Positions 13,341 to 27,113 of a DNA stretch of 64,000 nt are shown here, piece by piece; positions within the stretch are counted from its first letter, which is position 1; the number at the start of each line of letters is the position of its first letter. The stretch is taken from contig NC_135174.1 in the NCBI RefSeq assembly GCF_041146795.1, forward strand, positions 17,717,378 to 17,781,377, given 5' to 3'. The notes under the pieces are model-generated. The model worked only from the letters and a program-made list of their open reading frames with translations. It was not told the DNA's origin and did no database searches. The stretch comes from Maylandia zebra. Its lineage: Eukaryota > Chordata > Actinopteri > Cichliformes > Cichlidae. The translations under genes and the position numbers were made by a program.

Positions 13341-14092
13341 CGGCTCTCAATCACCAGACTTCAGTGGTTACAAGGTAAACCAGAGATTTATCAGCATGGT
13401 GATAGCATTCACATTAGATATCTGGCTTTCCTAAGCCACAGGAATATAATAAAATGGGATTTTAATACTTTAAATGCACACGTGTATATTTTCAAAATAT
13501 ATAACTTTGTCAAAAAGAATTCAGCCGTAACTTTTTAGATTAAATCTGTTAGCTGGTGCTTCTGGTGATCTTACAATCGAAAACACACAATTGGGTAGGT
13601 GATGTTAGGAAAAAGTACTTGACATCGTACTTGAAGACATTCGAATAGGCTCAATATTTACTTTCATCGACATATTTACACCATTTCTTCACAACATGTC
13701 ATGTACAATTTAATATCTTGCAGACACTGACATCAGCCTGGGAAAAGGCACCGTTAATGCAGCACAAGGAACTATTTTTCTGCCTAATGTCTGCCTTTTG
13801 TTTCCTTCTTTGGTAACTTTTGACAGTTTCCTCTTATCTGCAGTTAATTAAACAAGCACTGAAACATACACTGAGTACTTGTCCAAAAGAAGATCACATC
13901 TATCTGGTCACAAATATGGTTTATGCAAGGTGCAAAATGATTTTCATCCTTCATTTGTTGAGTAAACTGATGACAGATTTAAAAACAAAACAAAAAAAGC
14001 AAGGGAAGGGAAAATACTGTCAGCTATTATAAGTGGTCAGCACAGGTCATATAAACACATGCTGGCTTGTAGAAGAATGAAATTTCTCATTT

Positions 14093-17000
14093 CTAATTAG
14101 CATTTTGCCAATCAGTGCAGGTGAAGTTTGGCAGGTGCAGCTGCTGGTTTCTAGGTTGACGCAGGAGGGTCACTTTCACCTGAAAGTAGATTTGCTTTTC
14201 AGATAGACTGAATGCATGCATGAATTAACACATCTATATCATGGACTCTTATAATCTGTTAGTGCGTTGTCATTTGGTTGATTGCAAGTTATGAGCATAC
14301 CTCATTCTTGAGTGACTTGCTGATAAACGTGGTGAACTCCTCCACAGTGCTGACCTGCAGGTCATTAACTGCCAGAATCTGGTCGCCTTTGTGGAACAGA
14401 CACACGGTCTGTGGCTGTCCCGTCCACCCAGACACACTGACACACATACACAAAGAGAGGTTTGAGTTTTCCAAGCACTCTGTAGCTTCTGGCTCTTCTA
14501 TTTAGCATACCGCAGAAAAAGGTTTTCACAGGACTGTATACAGTCCTTTAAAAATTTAAGTGCATGCTTACTGCTTCCATGGGCATTTCATTTCATTTCA
14601 TTAGAGGCCAGGTGCCTATAATCGTATGCACTTGATCATCAGCAAGTCTGAGCATGTTATGAAAGCAGCTTTGGCAGTTTTCATGAGCATTTGTGTGTTA
14701 ACGCAATGCCTCAGTCTTCTAAAGAGTGGAGGTCCAAGCAAATTCACTCCAAGAAATGACAAAAAACACAAGATCTACATCTGAGATTCTACAGGTCTCA
14801 GTTAGCATGTTAGATGTTGGATGAACAGATGAGACCGCTATTCAGTGGCACGCAAAATATCAGCACAAACATATCAGAGAAAAGCAATTAAACTGACACA
14901 AGAAATAGCCTAATAAAATCAAACATGCCACGAATAAACAATATTAAGCCTCGTCAGCTGTAAAAGCGCAAGTCAGGACAAACAGTCCAACTGTGGCCAG
15001 CTTTGCCAGTGATACACAGGATTAAACGAAACCTGATCAACAGACCTGAGTAAATATGACACAAATGTCTGAGATTTTTGTGTTTCCATAAATATTAACA
15101 AGTTGGAAAGCATTTAGTCAAACATTTGACACTACATCTTCCAGTTAGACCAGGCTTCTCAGTTATCTGACTCAAAGCAGTCCTATGTGAATACATTTTC
15201 AGTTTGAGGATTGTTGGATTTCATCCTGATTTTTGATAAACCCACCTGGGCTTCCTATCCACCTCTGTTAGGGTCAGGTAGTTTTTAAGGTCTGCCTGTT
15301 TCACCATAATATCCCGCTCTTCTGTTCTGTGGTCAGAGCTTGAAAGAAAGACAAAAGACAACAACATCCATTGTTCTATCAAATCTTTAAAGGTATGACT
15401 CAAATCAGTTCAAACTGTGTGATCTTTCATGCTTTAATATCACGTTTATAACTTGATTGTCCATTTACTTCAGTTAGTGTGCACTGCCTTCTGAAATACA
15501 TGTCTTTCACATCAATCTCTCTGTCAATACTTGAAAGAAAATTAAAAGACAACAAAAGCTTTATTAGGGAGTGTTATATCTTGTACCCGTAAGAGAAGTA
15601 CATCTAAAGCTAAATCTAACCATCCAGCTACCTTTCCTCACAACTTGAATTTATATTATTGTACTCATTAATTGTACAAATTTTCCCCCAAAAAACATTA
15701 TGAAAAATACACAGTTTTAATCAAATTAGTTAACAATAAGTGAAATGAGGGGAAGATCGCAACCTGTGAACAACAAAAGCAAAGGGGAAGCACACAGACT
15801 AAATATAGGCCAGGAAGAGAAGAGTAATAAGTAAGACAAAGGCATTAAAAGGTCCCATATTAGAAAAAAAGCATTCAGCATAGACCATGATGTCACTGAA
15901 ATGGAGACATGGGACATACATAGACATGAAGACACAAAAGAAAACGATAACAGGCAGGACTCTTACACATAACCTATTTAAATTCTTGGATAAAACTTCA
16001 ACGACTTGTTGTTGTTTTGTTTTGAAAGACTGCTTATCACCAGCTGTCATCGCCTTCTTGTAGAAATCTCCAGAAACCACGCCAACCAGTCTAACATGTC
16101 AGCATTCAATTCTGGTTAAGTCAGACTGTGGTGACAACTTTTTTATTTTTATATGACAGACATTGCTATAGTTGGGTTTTAAAATGCTACCATGTCCATG
16201 TGTCAAGTAAAGCAACTTATCCCTAATACAGGTTAACACCTACTGGCACATTGTGTTTGCTTATTATGAAACTGAATTAAAAAAAAACAACTTCCTGTCT
16301 AATCTCACCTCTCACTGGAGTCATTTTTTTCAGATGCATCCAATAGTTCAACAGGGGACATGGCACCACGGTCACTAGAGCTGCTGCTTAAATCTGTAGA
16401 CCAGCGTTTACTGTATAGCATAAGGAAATAAAACACCAGATATTAGTAAATGTGTAGTCTGGCTGCATACACTTTGCATGCATACAACAACAGTCATTGG
16501 CACTGTATTGCAAGTCTGGAATTTTAGTTCCTTCTAGCCTCAGCCTGCACAAAGAACATCATTGTTAAACAGAAAGGCATGAATGCAAGAAAGAAACAGT
16601 TTGTCGTCAGTGCTTTAAATATAGGATGATGATGAAACCTTGTATTGTTTGATGGGATTCCTTTTTATTTATTAAGAAAGACATCATGACGAGTGAGTGA
16701 TTTGCAGTATAGGAACCCAATCCTCTGCAAAAAGCATAAAATATTTGTACAGGACAAAATTCAGTTTAATTGAATTCTGTCTGTAGAGTGCAAAATAATA
16801 ATAAGAGTCACCTCAAGGCGCTTTATACTGTAAGGTAAAGACTGTAAAATAATACAAAGACTCGCCTATAAGGAAGCACTGGGCGACAGTGGGAAGAAAA
16901 AACTCCTTTTTAACAGAAAAAATCTGTTGTGATCGGCTGTGGGTGAGGGCAGGAAGACAGAACAAAAGAGACAGTTTACCAGGCAAGCTACCCGAGTTGA

Positions 17001-20000
17001 CCTTTTCACAATGTTTTTATTGTACGCAAGCCAAGAGGCTTTTACATAAGAAGCAAAAGGACTTAAAAAAATTAATTTGTGTAAATAATCTGTAACAGAC
17101 ATCAACAGTAGATAATGCACACAAGTAAGTGTAGTTTAAAAGCGCCTTTGGATTCACGTACAGATAACACAGATTATGTTAAACGGTTTCACCCAATCTG
17201 AGAGATATATAATTGATATGTTTAGCTTATATATCGGCCTTTTTCAGTTGTGCCATAACACACATTCACAGCCTAACTGTAAATGAATCAGTAAAGATGT
17301 TCAGTCCAAGTGTAGAGGCAGAGTTGAGTTGAGACACAACTTCTTTCCCAAGATAAGAAGATATGTTTCATGTTGTCAAGCACATTTGTTGCTAAACTGG
17401 CTCTGAAACGCTGCCTTTTATAAATTCTTGCCTCTTCCTGGAGTGTAAACAGTTCCGTGCGCTAAAAATAAGTCTGGTTGTTGTCAAGGTGTTTGTGCCC
17501 GTGGCACCACAGTTACCTGTGATTATTATTTTTGTAGGGTGCTCACAACACATGTCACGAAGGGCTCCAGGGCACTGATATAGAAGACTGAAGTAAACAA
17601 GCCAAACAGAGATAGGACCACTAACTGCGTGAGAGCTACCTGTTGTTGTCATCATCTGGCTCCTCAGCAAACGGTGGCAGCGGGGACACCTGTGTCTTCA
17701 TTTTGTCAAAGGTCTGAATGACGGTCCTCATCAGCGTGCTTTTGTTAGCGTCCTCAACTTCATGGTCCCTAGAGGCATTTGGTACGGTTACCTTTTCAGC
17801 AACCATAAGCAGTTAGCTATCATTATTATTGTCATTATCTTAAAAAATTCTGTATGCTTACTCTGGCTGAGCTGATTCTTCAATATATTTGAAGCCACTC
17901 ATTGTTTCATATCTAAATGAGAACAAACATTATGACATGTTTTAAAGAAGTCTGTATGACAATGGAAACATTAATTAATACTTACAATGCTTCCACACTG
18001 TTGCGTCGTTCCCCACTTGGTGGTCCATCTTTATTCACATTCTGTGCATAATTAGAAAAAAGAAATTGGTTTTACTAAAAGTCTTAGTCACTGTACTTTT
18101 GATCAAAGATGTGATTCATCATTTGTCACATATGCTACGAAACTGTTTATCTTTAGTTTTTGTGCTGCTTTTTTTTTTCAAACCTGGACTTTGGAAAACT
18201 CTAACATGAACATATTCTATTTGTCATTTTATAGAGAAAACACATGATTGATCAGGCCAAAGAATTAGCAATGAAAATAATTTTTAATCCCAGTTGTACT
18301 TTTTGTGGTCTTGGAACTACATAGATTGGTTCCTCAGGCTCAGATGCGCGTCTTTTAGGATCCGCTTGCTCCTGTTGAGTAAGATGCAAAGCAATAATGC
18401 ATACAGTCAAGTCTAATTCTCAAATGGAGAGAGGTAATTTTGTTTACTATCTACGAAAAGTCAAGTGAAGATGTTGCACCTCGGGTTTTTCAGTGACATT
18501 CTCCAAAGTGTTTGAGGACGGATCGGACATTGACCGGAATTTTAGGAATCCCTGACAAGTAAAATCACACACGCACACATTCAAACATTTGCATTGTCCT
18601 GATAAGACAAACCCCATAAAAAATATTTTATGCAATTGAGAAGCGTGGATTGGAAGAACAAAGAAAATTGCAGAAAGAAAAAAAAATTAGGATATAATTT
18701 AGCGTTTGGATGCTTTCTGGTTGAGAAAGCATGAGGCAAATTAACACAGAGCTTTTGGTGACTAACCTTTTCAGCCTCTGCGAAAGAATTCGTCTTTCTG
18801 ATGAGTGGTTTTGAAATTACCTGTAAAAAAGAGATTTTTTTGTTGTTATTTTTGTCATAGAAGGAGGCACTGTATATTTATATCAAGGTTATCTGCTTCC
18901 TTTTCTAGAGATCAAACATAGAAGTAGTATAGCTTGTTTATCTCAACACAAAGACTGGAAACAAAGGAGTTTGCAGGCGATTAACTTGTTGAACGTACAG
19001 TTTATTATCTTTCTGTAAACCCGAAATACTCTGACAGATAATAAAAACGTGACTTTTTATTTTTTATACAGATTTCGAATAAGATATACGTCGGATAGCT
19101 GCTGGTAGGTGGATTTTGTTAACTGGCAAGCTGTTTACAGTCTTAACTAAGCTGAGGTAACCAGATACTGACTCCATGTGAAGTGAATGTATTTTTTTTT
19201 TAATGTCAAAGCTTTCCTCAGATGCTGTGCATGTGTTGAGTAGATATCGCCAAGTAGATTTTGAGTATTTACCTCAATCGTTGCCTGCTTATAAGGGAAC
19301 TCCTGTAGGAGCAGGATAGTCCAAGTCAGTGACAAAAGAAGCAAACACTGCATATAATTAAATTGTATTTATTATTTTTATGAAAAAAAAGGTTAAATGT
19401 ACCCCTGAAGAGGAGAGTTGATGAGGTCGGCTTTTCATTGCATCAAACAGGTCAGAGAACCAGCCATCCACATCGTCGCTGGAAGAATAAAGGATACCAA
19501 TGAAGGTCTTTTTAGGCTCCACAAATGACAACTACTGGGTTTAATTTAAAATTCAATACCAAAACTAAACGCAGAGTGGAAATAATAACAATTTAGTAAA
19601 AAGGGGCAATTTAGTTTGAGCAAAGCCGTCACCAGATGATAAATGTTACTAAACCAGAAAGCAGCATTATGGTGTCTTTTTGATTGTTGAAACCTCCTAA
19701 AATAGTAATAGGGTGTGAAGGGCAGGGGGGAGGTGAGAACATGTAATTGAAAGCCTGTTGTCTTGGTTTTGCCATTGCTGACTTTCAAATTAATGCAGTT
19801 TACTCTTACAGGAACATATTATGAAAGTTGCAGGAACCCCCCCCCCCAAAGAAAACAATATAAACCAATCTCTTTTGAAAAAGTTACACCCATTAAAGTT
19901 GGCTGCTTTTATCCACACTTCAGATGAGTCAGACATTGTCATAACAAAATGACTGTAGTTTATTTTGAAAAGCATTTATGATTCCTTTTTTTGTTTTTAA

Positions 20001-21233
20001 TTCTGTATTCTAGGGGTCCATACACACAACAGCAGTCAGTACTTGGGCACAACAGACAAAAGAAACAGAAAAACGCCACATGACAATCTGCACTGGGGTT
20101 TGCCTAGAACTTTTACAGGACAGTGTAATAAAATGCATGCCAGCTTTATGTAGCCCATAAAGCCCTGCTGACTAACCTGTTCTCCCCGACAAGGAAGTAC
20201 TCCCGTTCCGTAGCCTTGATGAAGAGCACACAGGAAGGGGAGCATTTAAAGCTTTTCTGGATCCAGTTCCATTTTGGATGATGCTGCGGACTCACATGCA
20301 ACAGTGAGACCCTGATGGGCGATTGAAAAAAGTTAAACCCTCAAAAGCAGAGCTGCCCTATTTGCATCGTGCCACTTCAAATTCTAACATGTATGTAGAT
20401 GAAATTGTATTTTTAGATTTGGTATTTTAAAAGTTCAACACACATTTGTGTTGGTGAAAGAATATGCTGGAAAACAAAGGAGAGAAAAGTATGCTGGTTT
20501 ACATTCTCAAAGACCTTAATGGCTTAAGGTGAGCTTTTAAAGTGTTATGCAAGAACTTACTGTGACAAGTCTATTTCTCCAGCTGCCTTGTCCTTTTCCT
20601 CTCTTCTGAAGTACTTGAGCTGATATTCTGTGTCACTGAGCTTGAACAGGATAAAGAAACGTTTCTTCCATGCTTTCTGCAAAAAAAAAGGTTAAACAAT
20701 GTTTTGTACTTTTCACAAAGAACTGCAAATATAAGTACAATTACTGGATCACTGAGTGGGTTATATTACCTCTGTTGTCATCAGTTTTGGAGGAGGAGAC
20801 TTATGCAGGTATCCAGCTCTTACCTCTGTCACTGCTTTGGGAGGTCCATAGAACAAACTGCATCTAACTGAGGGCAACAAAAAGGCTGTTTAGTAGTTTT
20901 TTGCTTAAAGGTGACCTTAAAGATTCGCCTTATTAACAAAAATCTGTATTTCCAGTTCTATGTTTGTATGTTCTTACATATTTTGCTGAATACCAGCAAA
21001 ATATGTAAGAACTGAAAAGTTTTAATTCCTGCAAGTTGACGAAATGAGCTGTTAATAAACGTGTCAGATTTGTACATTAGATTCTGTCTTTGTCAGATTA
21101 ACCTTCTGTGCTCATCTGCAAAAACAGGTTTTCTAATACACCGTAAGCGCTGACAAAACACCAGGAAATACCAGCACCAAAAACAAAAAACACCCATCAA
21201 GTTTCCCAGATCTCATACAATACCTGGCTTCAT
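14093..21233 (-). CDS. PLEKHS1: PLEKHS1, PH domain-containing family S member 1
   Basis: Sixteen minus-strand coding exons join in frame to 420 residues: 21233-21224, 20867-20824, 20676-20561, 20311-20177, 19478-19403, 19302-19273, 18820-18767, 18551-18480, 18371-18300, 18041-17986, 17912-17862, 17768-17640, 16410-16309, 15338-15246, 14436-14301 and 14179-14093 (TAG at 14095-14093). The first coding exon holds only three codons and one base (MKP). A PH domain spans about residues 19-115 (WKKRFFIL at its start, EREYFLVG before the C-terminal helix with DGWF). The middle is a low-complexity, Ser/Pro-rich adaptor-like region carrying a Tyr motif EEPIYVVP. The C-terminal ~100 residues (YLTLTEV, then [10 protein letters not shown] and KVTLLR) look PDZ-like and match mammalian PLEKHS1 well. 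Its biochemical role is poorly known; lipid binding is inferred from the PH domain. Confidence 0.9.
16790..17000. repeat. Dispersed fish repeat in PLEKHS1 intron
   Basis: The block around CACCTCAAGGCGCTTTATACTGTAAGG (split: CAAGGCGCTTTATACTG, then TAAGGTAAAGA) and GACAGTGGGAAG-AAAAACTCC resembles a very common teleost interspersed repeat that I remember. It is degenerate here and I cannot name the superfamily. It lies between PLEKHS1 exons at 16410 and 17640. Confidence 0.45.
20970..21012. repeat. Perfect 19-bp inverted repeat (hairpin)
   Basis: Arms 20970-20988 and 20994-21012 are perfect reverse complements separated by a 5-nt loop. It lies in PLEKHS1 intron 1 (between exons at 20867 and 21224). 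No transposon context was recognised. Confidence 0.85.
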
Positions 21234-21605
21234 TTTTACACCAAACCTTTGAAAAGATGAAGATGATAACATGAGAATGTATCACTCTCTGAAACTCAAC
21301 CTTTCAAAAAAAAATTTAAAAACTATCCTTATTATGCCCATTCCTCTATAAATTCCTCTATAAATCTATTCAAACACAAAGCTTATGTCAAGAAAAACGT
21401 CGTTGAATTTAAACACTGAGAAAAAATGCCCATGTGCAAGCACAAGAGGGAGGAAAGTGAGTCGTTTACAATCAGCGAATTCAAAGTATGAACTCATAAA
21501 GAGCATTAACCTATCTCACTAACTTGCTGTTGAATGGACTTTAAACTATACAAAGACAGAAAAACTACTAATTGCAACACAAGTACAGCATAAGTATTCT
21601 TACCT

Positions 21606-21655
21606 GTGGAACAGCTGTTCACCTCGCACTCTCTCTGGCAAGCTGCGCAACTGTT
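21606..21655 (-). other. PLEKHS1: Probable PLEKHS1 5' UTR exon
   Basis: A good donor (CAG|GTAAGA read on the minus strand, GT at 21605-21604) sits about 370 bp upstream of the exon holding the ATG. That exon is itself preceded by a pyrimidine-rich acceptor near 21246. The 5' limit of this non-coding exon is a guess. Confidence 0.45.
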
Positions 21656-21829
21656 TAAGAAGCCAGGTTGTTTTTTTGTTTTTTATCTCTTACAGTGACC
21701 GGAAAAATCTAATATGAACTGGAATTTCTGGTTACTGGAGTGACAACTTCAAGTGCACCTTCTCGGAAGAGGCGATTCCAAGAAGATATGCTCAAAGCAT
21801 TACAGCTATTGCCAGTCTTGGCAGTGGCA

Positions 21830-21975
21830 AGCGGCAGAAATGAGCTTCCTCCGAAGGGTGGCTGGCTTCTCCCTTGGAGATAGGGTGAGAAGTTCGGCCA
21901 TCCGGGAGGGGCTCAGAGTAGCCCTGCTATGTGGCTGATGCTCCACATCGAAAGGAGCCAGCTGAGGTGGCTTTT
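21830..21975 (+). mobile_element. LINE C-terminal fragment
   Basis: Reads as a short conserved block of a fish non-LTR element, with an MSFLRRVAGFSLGDRVRSS motif near 21840-21897 and an ERSQLRW block near 21953-21970. It matches the same family as the fragment at 29190-29456. Too short and isolated to be a gene. Confidence 0.6.
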
Positions 21976-21979
21976 TTTT

Positions 21980-24900
21980 TCTATTTTGCCAATACCCACA
22001 AATCTTTTTTTCCTAGTGAATCCAGTTATCTTAAACATGATGCAAAATGCATAAAAGCCCTAACAGGTCACATTGATTAAGATTGATTAAGTCTTTATTG
22101 AAATAGGCCCCCTTCTGACCATACACACATGCAGAGCAACTTAACCCCTAACCCTAACCCTTTACTTGTTATTGGATCAATAACAAAATTTGTAGTGTGG
22201 GACAGCACTACTGTGAATGAGGGAAAGTGTGAATGTTGAATGTTTTTGTTGAAACTTCAGGTTATTTATTTCTGTATGATACTTCTTTATAATTACACAA
22301 TAAGAACAAGTAGTCTGATGTCCTGTAATCATTAAGCTATCCGATTGTTAAGTGATGACGTGACGAATCCTACTTCCGGGCCTAAAGTAGTCTGTGTTTA
22401 ATATGGCTTTTGTGTTGTTAACATGTTTAATGTTATGTAGCTTAGCAGGGCCAGATGTGTGTTGCAGACTTTGCAGATGTTTCCTATGATGTCTCATGTT
22501 AATTGCTGGAGTGAGGTTCATTTAGGTCAAGGGGGCTGCATCTGTTAAATAGCAAATCAACATTTCCCAGCATTATAAGACCGAATCAGACCCTTATCCC
22601 TCAATCCCTTGAGACCGATGCCTGCAAGGGCAATGGTCTGGATGGGAATGAAGGTGTTTCTCCTCCAGGAGGAATCACAGACACATACGAACACATACAG
22701 ACAGCTAAGAGAAGCAGCGCCCTGACCTGATTTGAGAAAAGCCTGACACTTTTTAAATAGAAAGCAGCAGAAAAAAATAAATAATGGCCTGTGATTGTTG
22801 CAGTGACAGTCTTGGAAACATTTTAATGCATCCATCCATCCATCCATCTGCTCCCGCTTGTCCTTTTCAGGGTCGCGGGGGAGCGCTGGAGCCTATCCCA
22901 GCTGTCATAGGGAGACATTTTAATGCATTAATGCAAAACATAAGGAATTCCCCACAATCTGTCCATCTAGCTCTGTCATTGAATAAAAAATTGATTATTG
23001 GGATTATTGGATTTCCTGATAATTACCCCATCAACAACATGATAAACAATTTATCTATGTAATCAAAAAATAAAAACTTAATGGGACTTATGTCAACATA
23101 TAATCTTCATAATAACTTGTTTGCTGACTGGATGAAATGTGCACAAAGCAGCTGTCACTATGTAATCAATAACATAATGCTTATGTGACTCAGATTATCA
23201 TCCTAACACCCAGTATGATTTATTGGACTAGTTAACGAAATAGAAGTTTTACTCTGCTGCAGTCCAGGGAACCACATGTACACTTAATATACAGAGCCAT
23301 CATCAGTTTGTTTTGTTTACAGAAAGCTCAAATAAATGTAGTTTTTATGAAAATTTGTTGCTATGATTAAACTATAAGAATTTGAGTTGGTGGATGAATG
23401 GATGGGCTGGAGCCAATCCCAGCTGCCATAGGGCACGAGCCATTTGTACCTGGCATGAAGGTCCTGGGTCATGGCAAGAATTTTTTAAACAGGTATTAAC
23501 AGGATGAATTGAATTTTTTCTGGCAGCAGGCACTCATGTGTGCACTTGATATATAAATAATTAGGCACTGTCCATGTTTCAAAAACTTCACAAACTACTT
23601 CAAATGTGCATGTGGGTCACAAGTACTCTCACACATGCATCAAGGCCAGTGTCAGGCTGGTATTAATAGAGCTCCTAGGGGCTTCATGTTTAGTAGGACA
23701 TGGAATAACTCTTCAGAAAATCTGACAGTTTAGCTGTCTATTTGACCATCTTCGCCAGAAAACTTCTTGTGTTCAAAGTTTTTAAGGCACTAGTACAGTA
23801 GAGGCAGTAGGTGACATATATTAACCCAAGCCTCCCCTTCTTTGACAAGAAAGCATTTACATCAGTTTGGGGGGGGCAATAAGAGCCCTTGTGGTTGTGC
23901 TGCCTCTGGTTAGTGAGGTTTTAGTAGCACTTCTGTAAGTACTGTACTTCTGTATTAGCAAAGTTGGTGGGAAGGGCACAGCTGACATAGGGCGCGTCCA
24001 CTTTTCAAGAAGACTTTTCAATGACTTTGATTCATTTCATGGTGTTTGGACCTCTTTTACCTGGAGTTCTTGAACTCTTTCTTTTAATTTTCTTCATATT
24101 TTCTGCCTGTATGTATTTCAGAAAATGCTTTTGAAACATCAGCAGCACCTGCAGTGGCAAAGAGAGGCATAGCGGCCAGTAACTGGCAGCCATGCAGGTG
24201 GAAATAACAGTATGTCTATTGTTCTCTTTAACTTTTAAGTGTTTGGGTCTCAGTAAAAAGAATACAATACAAATACTGATTGACATCTGGGATTAGTTTA
24301 TAATTTTGTTTGCATTTGTTGCTATTTATCTGCACTAGTGGACTGCTTTCATATGCTGAACCCACCTGAACTTGGTCAGTAGTGTAGTTTAAAAAAATGA
24401 AAATAGGAAGAATTTGATTTTGTATATATAATCAAAAAACAGCAATTTTCATCCAAACCATTTGTATCATCATGCCAAATACCAAACAACAACCTAACAA
24501 CTTCTGAACAGAAGTCTTGACAAAGGACAACTCTGGAGGAGATTAACAGCCACCATGGATCATTTCATGCTTTCACAAAGGCTGTACAGTGATCACCTCT
24601 AATACTCATAACCCACATACAGACTGGCCGGGCAAACATCCAAGTTCCCTCCCAGAGACCTTTCCACAGAGGCTCGGAAAGTTCATCTACTCGAAGTTGG
24701 AAAGCATTATCAAATCTCCCTTCTTTAGGAAAAATAAACAAAGAATACATACGCAACAGTCAGACCCCCAACCACCCCTCTCAGCCAAAACAGGAAGCTG
24801 ATCCAAGAAGCTGTGCTGTAAAGTTTGATGGACCAGTCTATATTAATTTCTCAAGCTATACACAATATCCTTAAAGCTAATTTTAATAGTTAGGAATCAG

Positions 24901-26480
24901 CCTACCAAGGCCTCTGACTTTGAGTGTCATCTCATCTAAAAGCACTCAACGACTCAGCAGCTCCCTCTGCAAGTAATGGGCTTACAAGAGAGTCAGCCCA
25001 GGCAGGCACCAGAGACTCACCAAAGGCCACTTCTTCCAGGTATTGTTCCAGGGCAGGGACCTGGTGTCCCTATTAATGGCAAGGTTTCTGGGTTGTTTAT
25101 GTATTTATAGAGCTGTTATGAATCATTCTTGCTTTTGGCTCCTCACACAGGACAAGATTGCCTTGGGAGACCCTTCCCGAGGCGAGGTGCCCCTGCTAGC
25201 TAACCTCCTGCTGTCAACTGGGGAAGCAAATGGTGCAATTCATGGAGAGGTGCACTTAGATTAGAAATTTAGAATTAAAAATCATTTTAAAAATATTAGA
25301 TTAGGTATTTGATTAATACATTGACAGTTTAGTTTTCAGCACAAAGATATTTGCAAGTGAAACATTTTAACAATGTTTTGTTTAATAATGTTTTTCTTCT
25401 TCACACCAAAAATAAATAAACAACTAAATAAATCCTCATTCTAGTGTCTTTTCTTTGATGTTACACTATGTTATGAACTTTTGAACTGGCCTCCTTTTCT
25501 TGCACAAACATTTATCACTGTGACCGATTTAGTGCCTGGCATGCCTGAAAACAAAGCTCTGCCTACAGTTTGATTTCTATCCAAGACATTTCACTACACT
25601 TGTTCTTGAAATTGTAATCTGCTCAGGTGTTAAATCCTTGGCCACTTTAACTTCAGATAAAGACTAGAACAGGAAAGGATCAAATAAACAAGAGACAGGA
25701 TGACGCAAAGTGAATTGTAGATGGCCCGAGGCCACAGAGGAGCTAGAAACTGGTCAACATCACTGCTGAGGAAAGTAATATTCAGGTAGACATAAAGTAA
25801 AGAGCCCAGCTTGTGCCATTGAATTTCAATGTATATCTCTCTCACTGGCATTAAATAGCATTATCATATGTTCTTTGATATATCTTTAACAGGATCTAGA
25901 AACAGTCACATTTTCTGAGGTAACAGCTTGCTTCAAAACCTCTTTGTGTGAGGTATATATTACTCACATGTGACACAATAGGTACCTACAGTACAATATT
26001 TTAACAGAGTAGAGTGCCCAGACATACCAAACATATTTTGGGGGAAATACCGAAAGGGGAGAATACCCTGAAAATCAAGTTGTGGCGTTTACCAGTACCT
26101 TGAGCCACTTTATTTACTGCACAGCCTGTTTTTCCTTACTGAAAACAAATGGAGCATTTCCTGGTGCAGTGGAATGACAAATCGATTCTTAGTTGACTAA
26201 CAAGATCCAGTGTTTAGATTAAACCTCAAAGCAGAAACCTCTGGTTAGAACTTTGATTGACAGATATTAAAAACACCTCTTTAGCTTTTCATTACTTCTT
26301 TAATCTCTTTCTTTTGTGTGAAATTGGAATTTCTAAGACACTGAAACTGGCTGATCCAGACCTGACTGAAATGGATGACTTCAAGATTAAACAGCTTCTA
26401 AGTCTTACATCAGTCTATTGTTGTTCATCAGATCTTACGATCCTGTCACTGAAAAGATGTTGCAAGCTATGAGTTTACCC
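21980..26480. other. Gene-free intergenic DNA
   Basis: I find no gene, RNA or convincing regulatory element in this 4.5-kb stretch. It contains short fish interspersed-repeat fragments at 22828-22910 (CATC microsatellite followed by a GGAGCCTATCCCAGCTGTCAT block) and 23398-23440 (a related block). A two-and-a-half unit CCCTAA-like stretch near 22144-22163 is too short to call telomeric. Confidence 0.55.
22828..22915 (+). repeat. (CATC)n plus fish interspersed repeat fragment
   Basis: A CATC run is followed by sequence with a GGGTCGCGGGGG block and a GGAGCCTATCCCAGCTGTCA block. This is a combination I recognise as the end of a very abundant teleost repeat. A more diverged partial copy lies at 23398-23440. 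Confidence 0.6.
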
Positions 26481-26485
26481 AGAAA

Positions 26486-27113
26486 TAAGAAAAGATAAGA
26501 TAAACCTTTATTAGTCCCACACGTGGGAAATTTTTGGTACACGAACAGTGAAAACTTAAGAGAAAGAAGAGAAAAACAATAGAATAGAATGAGATAAACA
26601 TGTGCCATTGCACATCAAGGAGAAAGGGAGGCAGTTACAAATGTGTATGGGATGTGTGTGTGTGTGTCTGTCTGCACATCTGTGGGCCTCTGCAGACACC
26701 ATGTTGTAGAGTCTGACAGCAGTGGGGAGGAAAGGCCTGCGAAATCTCTCCGTCCCACATCGTGGGTGCTGCAGCCTGCCACTGAAAGAGCTGCTCAGTG
26801 CTGTCACAGTCTCCTGGACGGGGTGGGAGATGTTCTCCAGCAGGGATGACAGCTTAGTCACCATTCTCCTGTCACTCCCCACCTCCACTGGGTCCAGAGG
26901 GCATCCTAGAACAGAGCTGGCCCATCGGATCAGCCTGTTCAATCTCATTCTGTCCCCTGCAGAGATGCTGCCGCCCCAGCAGACCACACTGTAAAAAATG
27001 TCAGAGGCCACCACAGAGTCATAGAAGGTCTTTAGGAGTGGGCCGTTCACTCCAAACGACCTAAGCCTCCACAGCAGGTACAGCCTGCTCTGTCCTTTCC
27101 TGTCCCCAACCCC
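26486..27113 (-). mobile_element. 5'-truncated L2-clade LINE
   Basis: The minus strand encodes the C-terminal end of an L2-type reverse transcriptase ORF without interruption over roughly 27050-26700. It runs LLKTFYDSVVASDIFYSVV, then CWGGS, RLNRLIRWASSV, CGTERFRRPF and a closing YNM. Downstream is a 3' UTR with a (GT/CA) stretch, ending in a short AAGATAAGATAAA-type 3' tail at 26486-26510. The intact reading frame makes this one of the younger repeats in the window. The 5' end is missing, as is usual for LINE copies. Confidence 0.85.

Larger units (their letters stand above)
10630..14092. other. Intergenic region between convergent DCLRE1A and PLEKHS1
   Basis: No gene is supported here. It holds a poly-T run (~10999-11022), an (AT)n microsatellite, a Tc1-like remnant and a GC-richer block that may be a solo LTR (listed separately). 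The PLEKHS1 3' UTR must occupy the right end, but I could not assign its polyadenylation signal. Confidence 0.6.

Noticed and set aside
15726-16080. Hydrophobic minus-strand frames that could suggest a membrane protein
   Set aside because: They lie in a PLEKHS1 intron, are AT-rich, and neither joins nor resembles any family; PLEKHS1 exons are in phase without them.
22144-22163. CCCTAA-like telomeric repeat
   Set aside because: Only two to three units; too short to be an interstitial telomere.
26556-27050. 164-residue minus-strand open frame as a possible host gene
   Set aside because: The sequence is the C-terminus of an L2-type LINE ORF, followed by its 3' UTR and tail.
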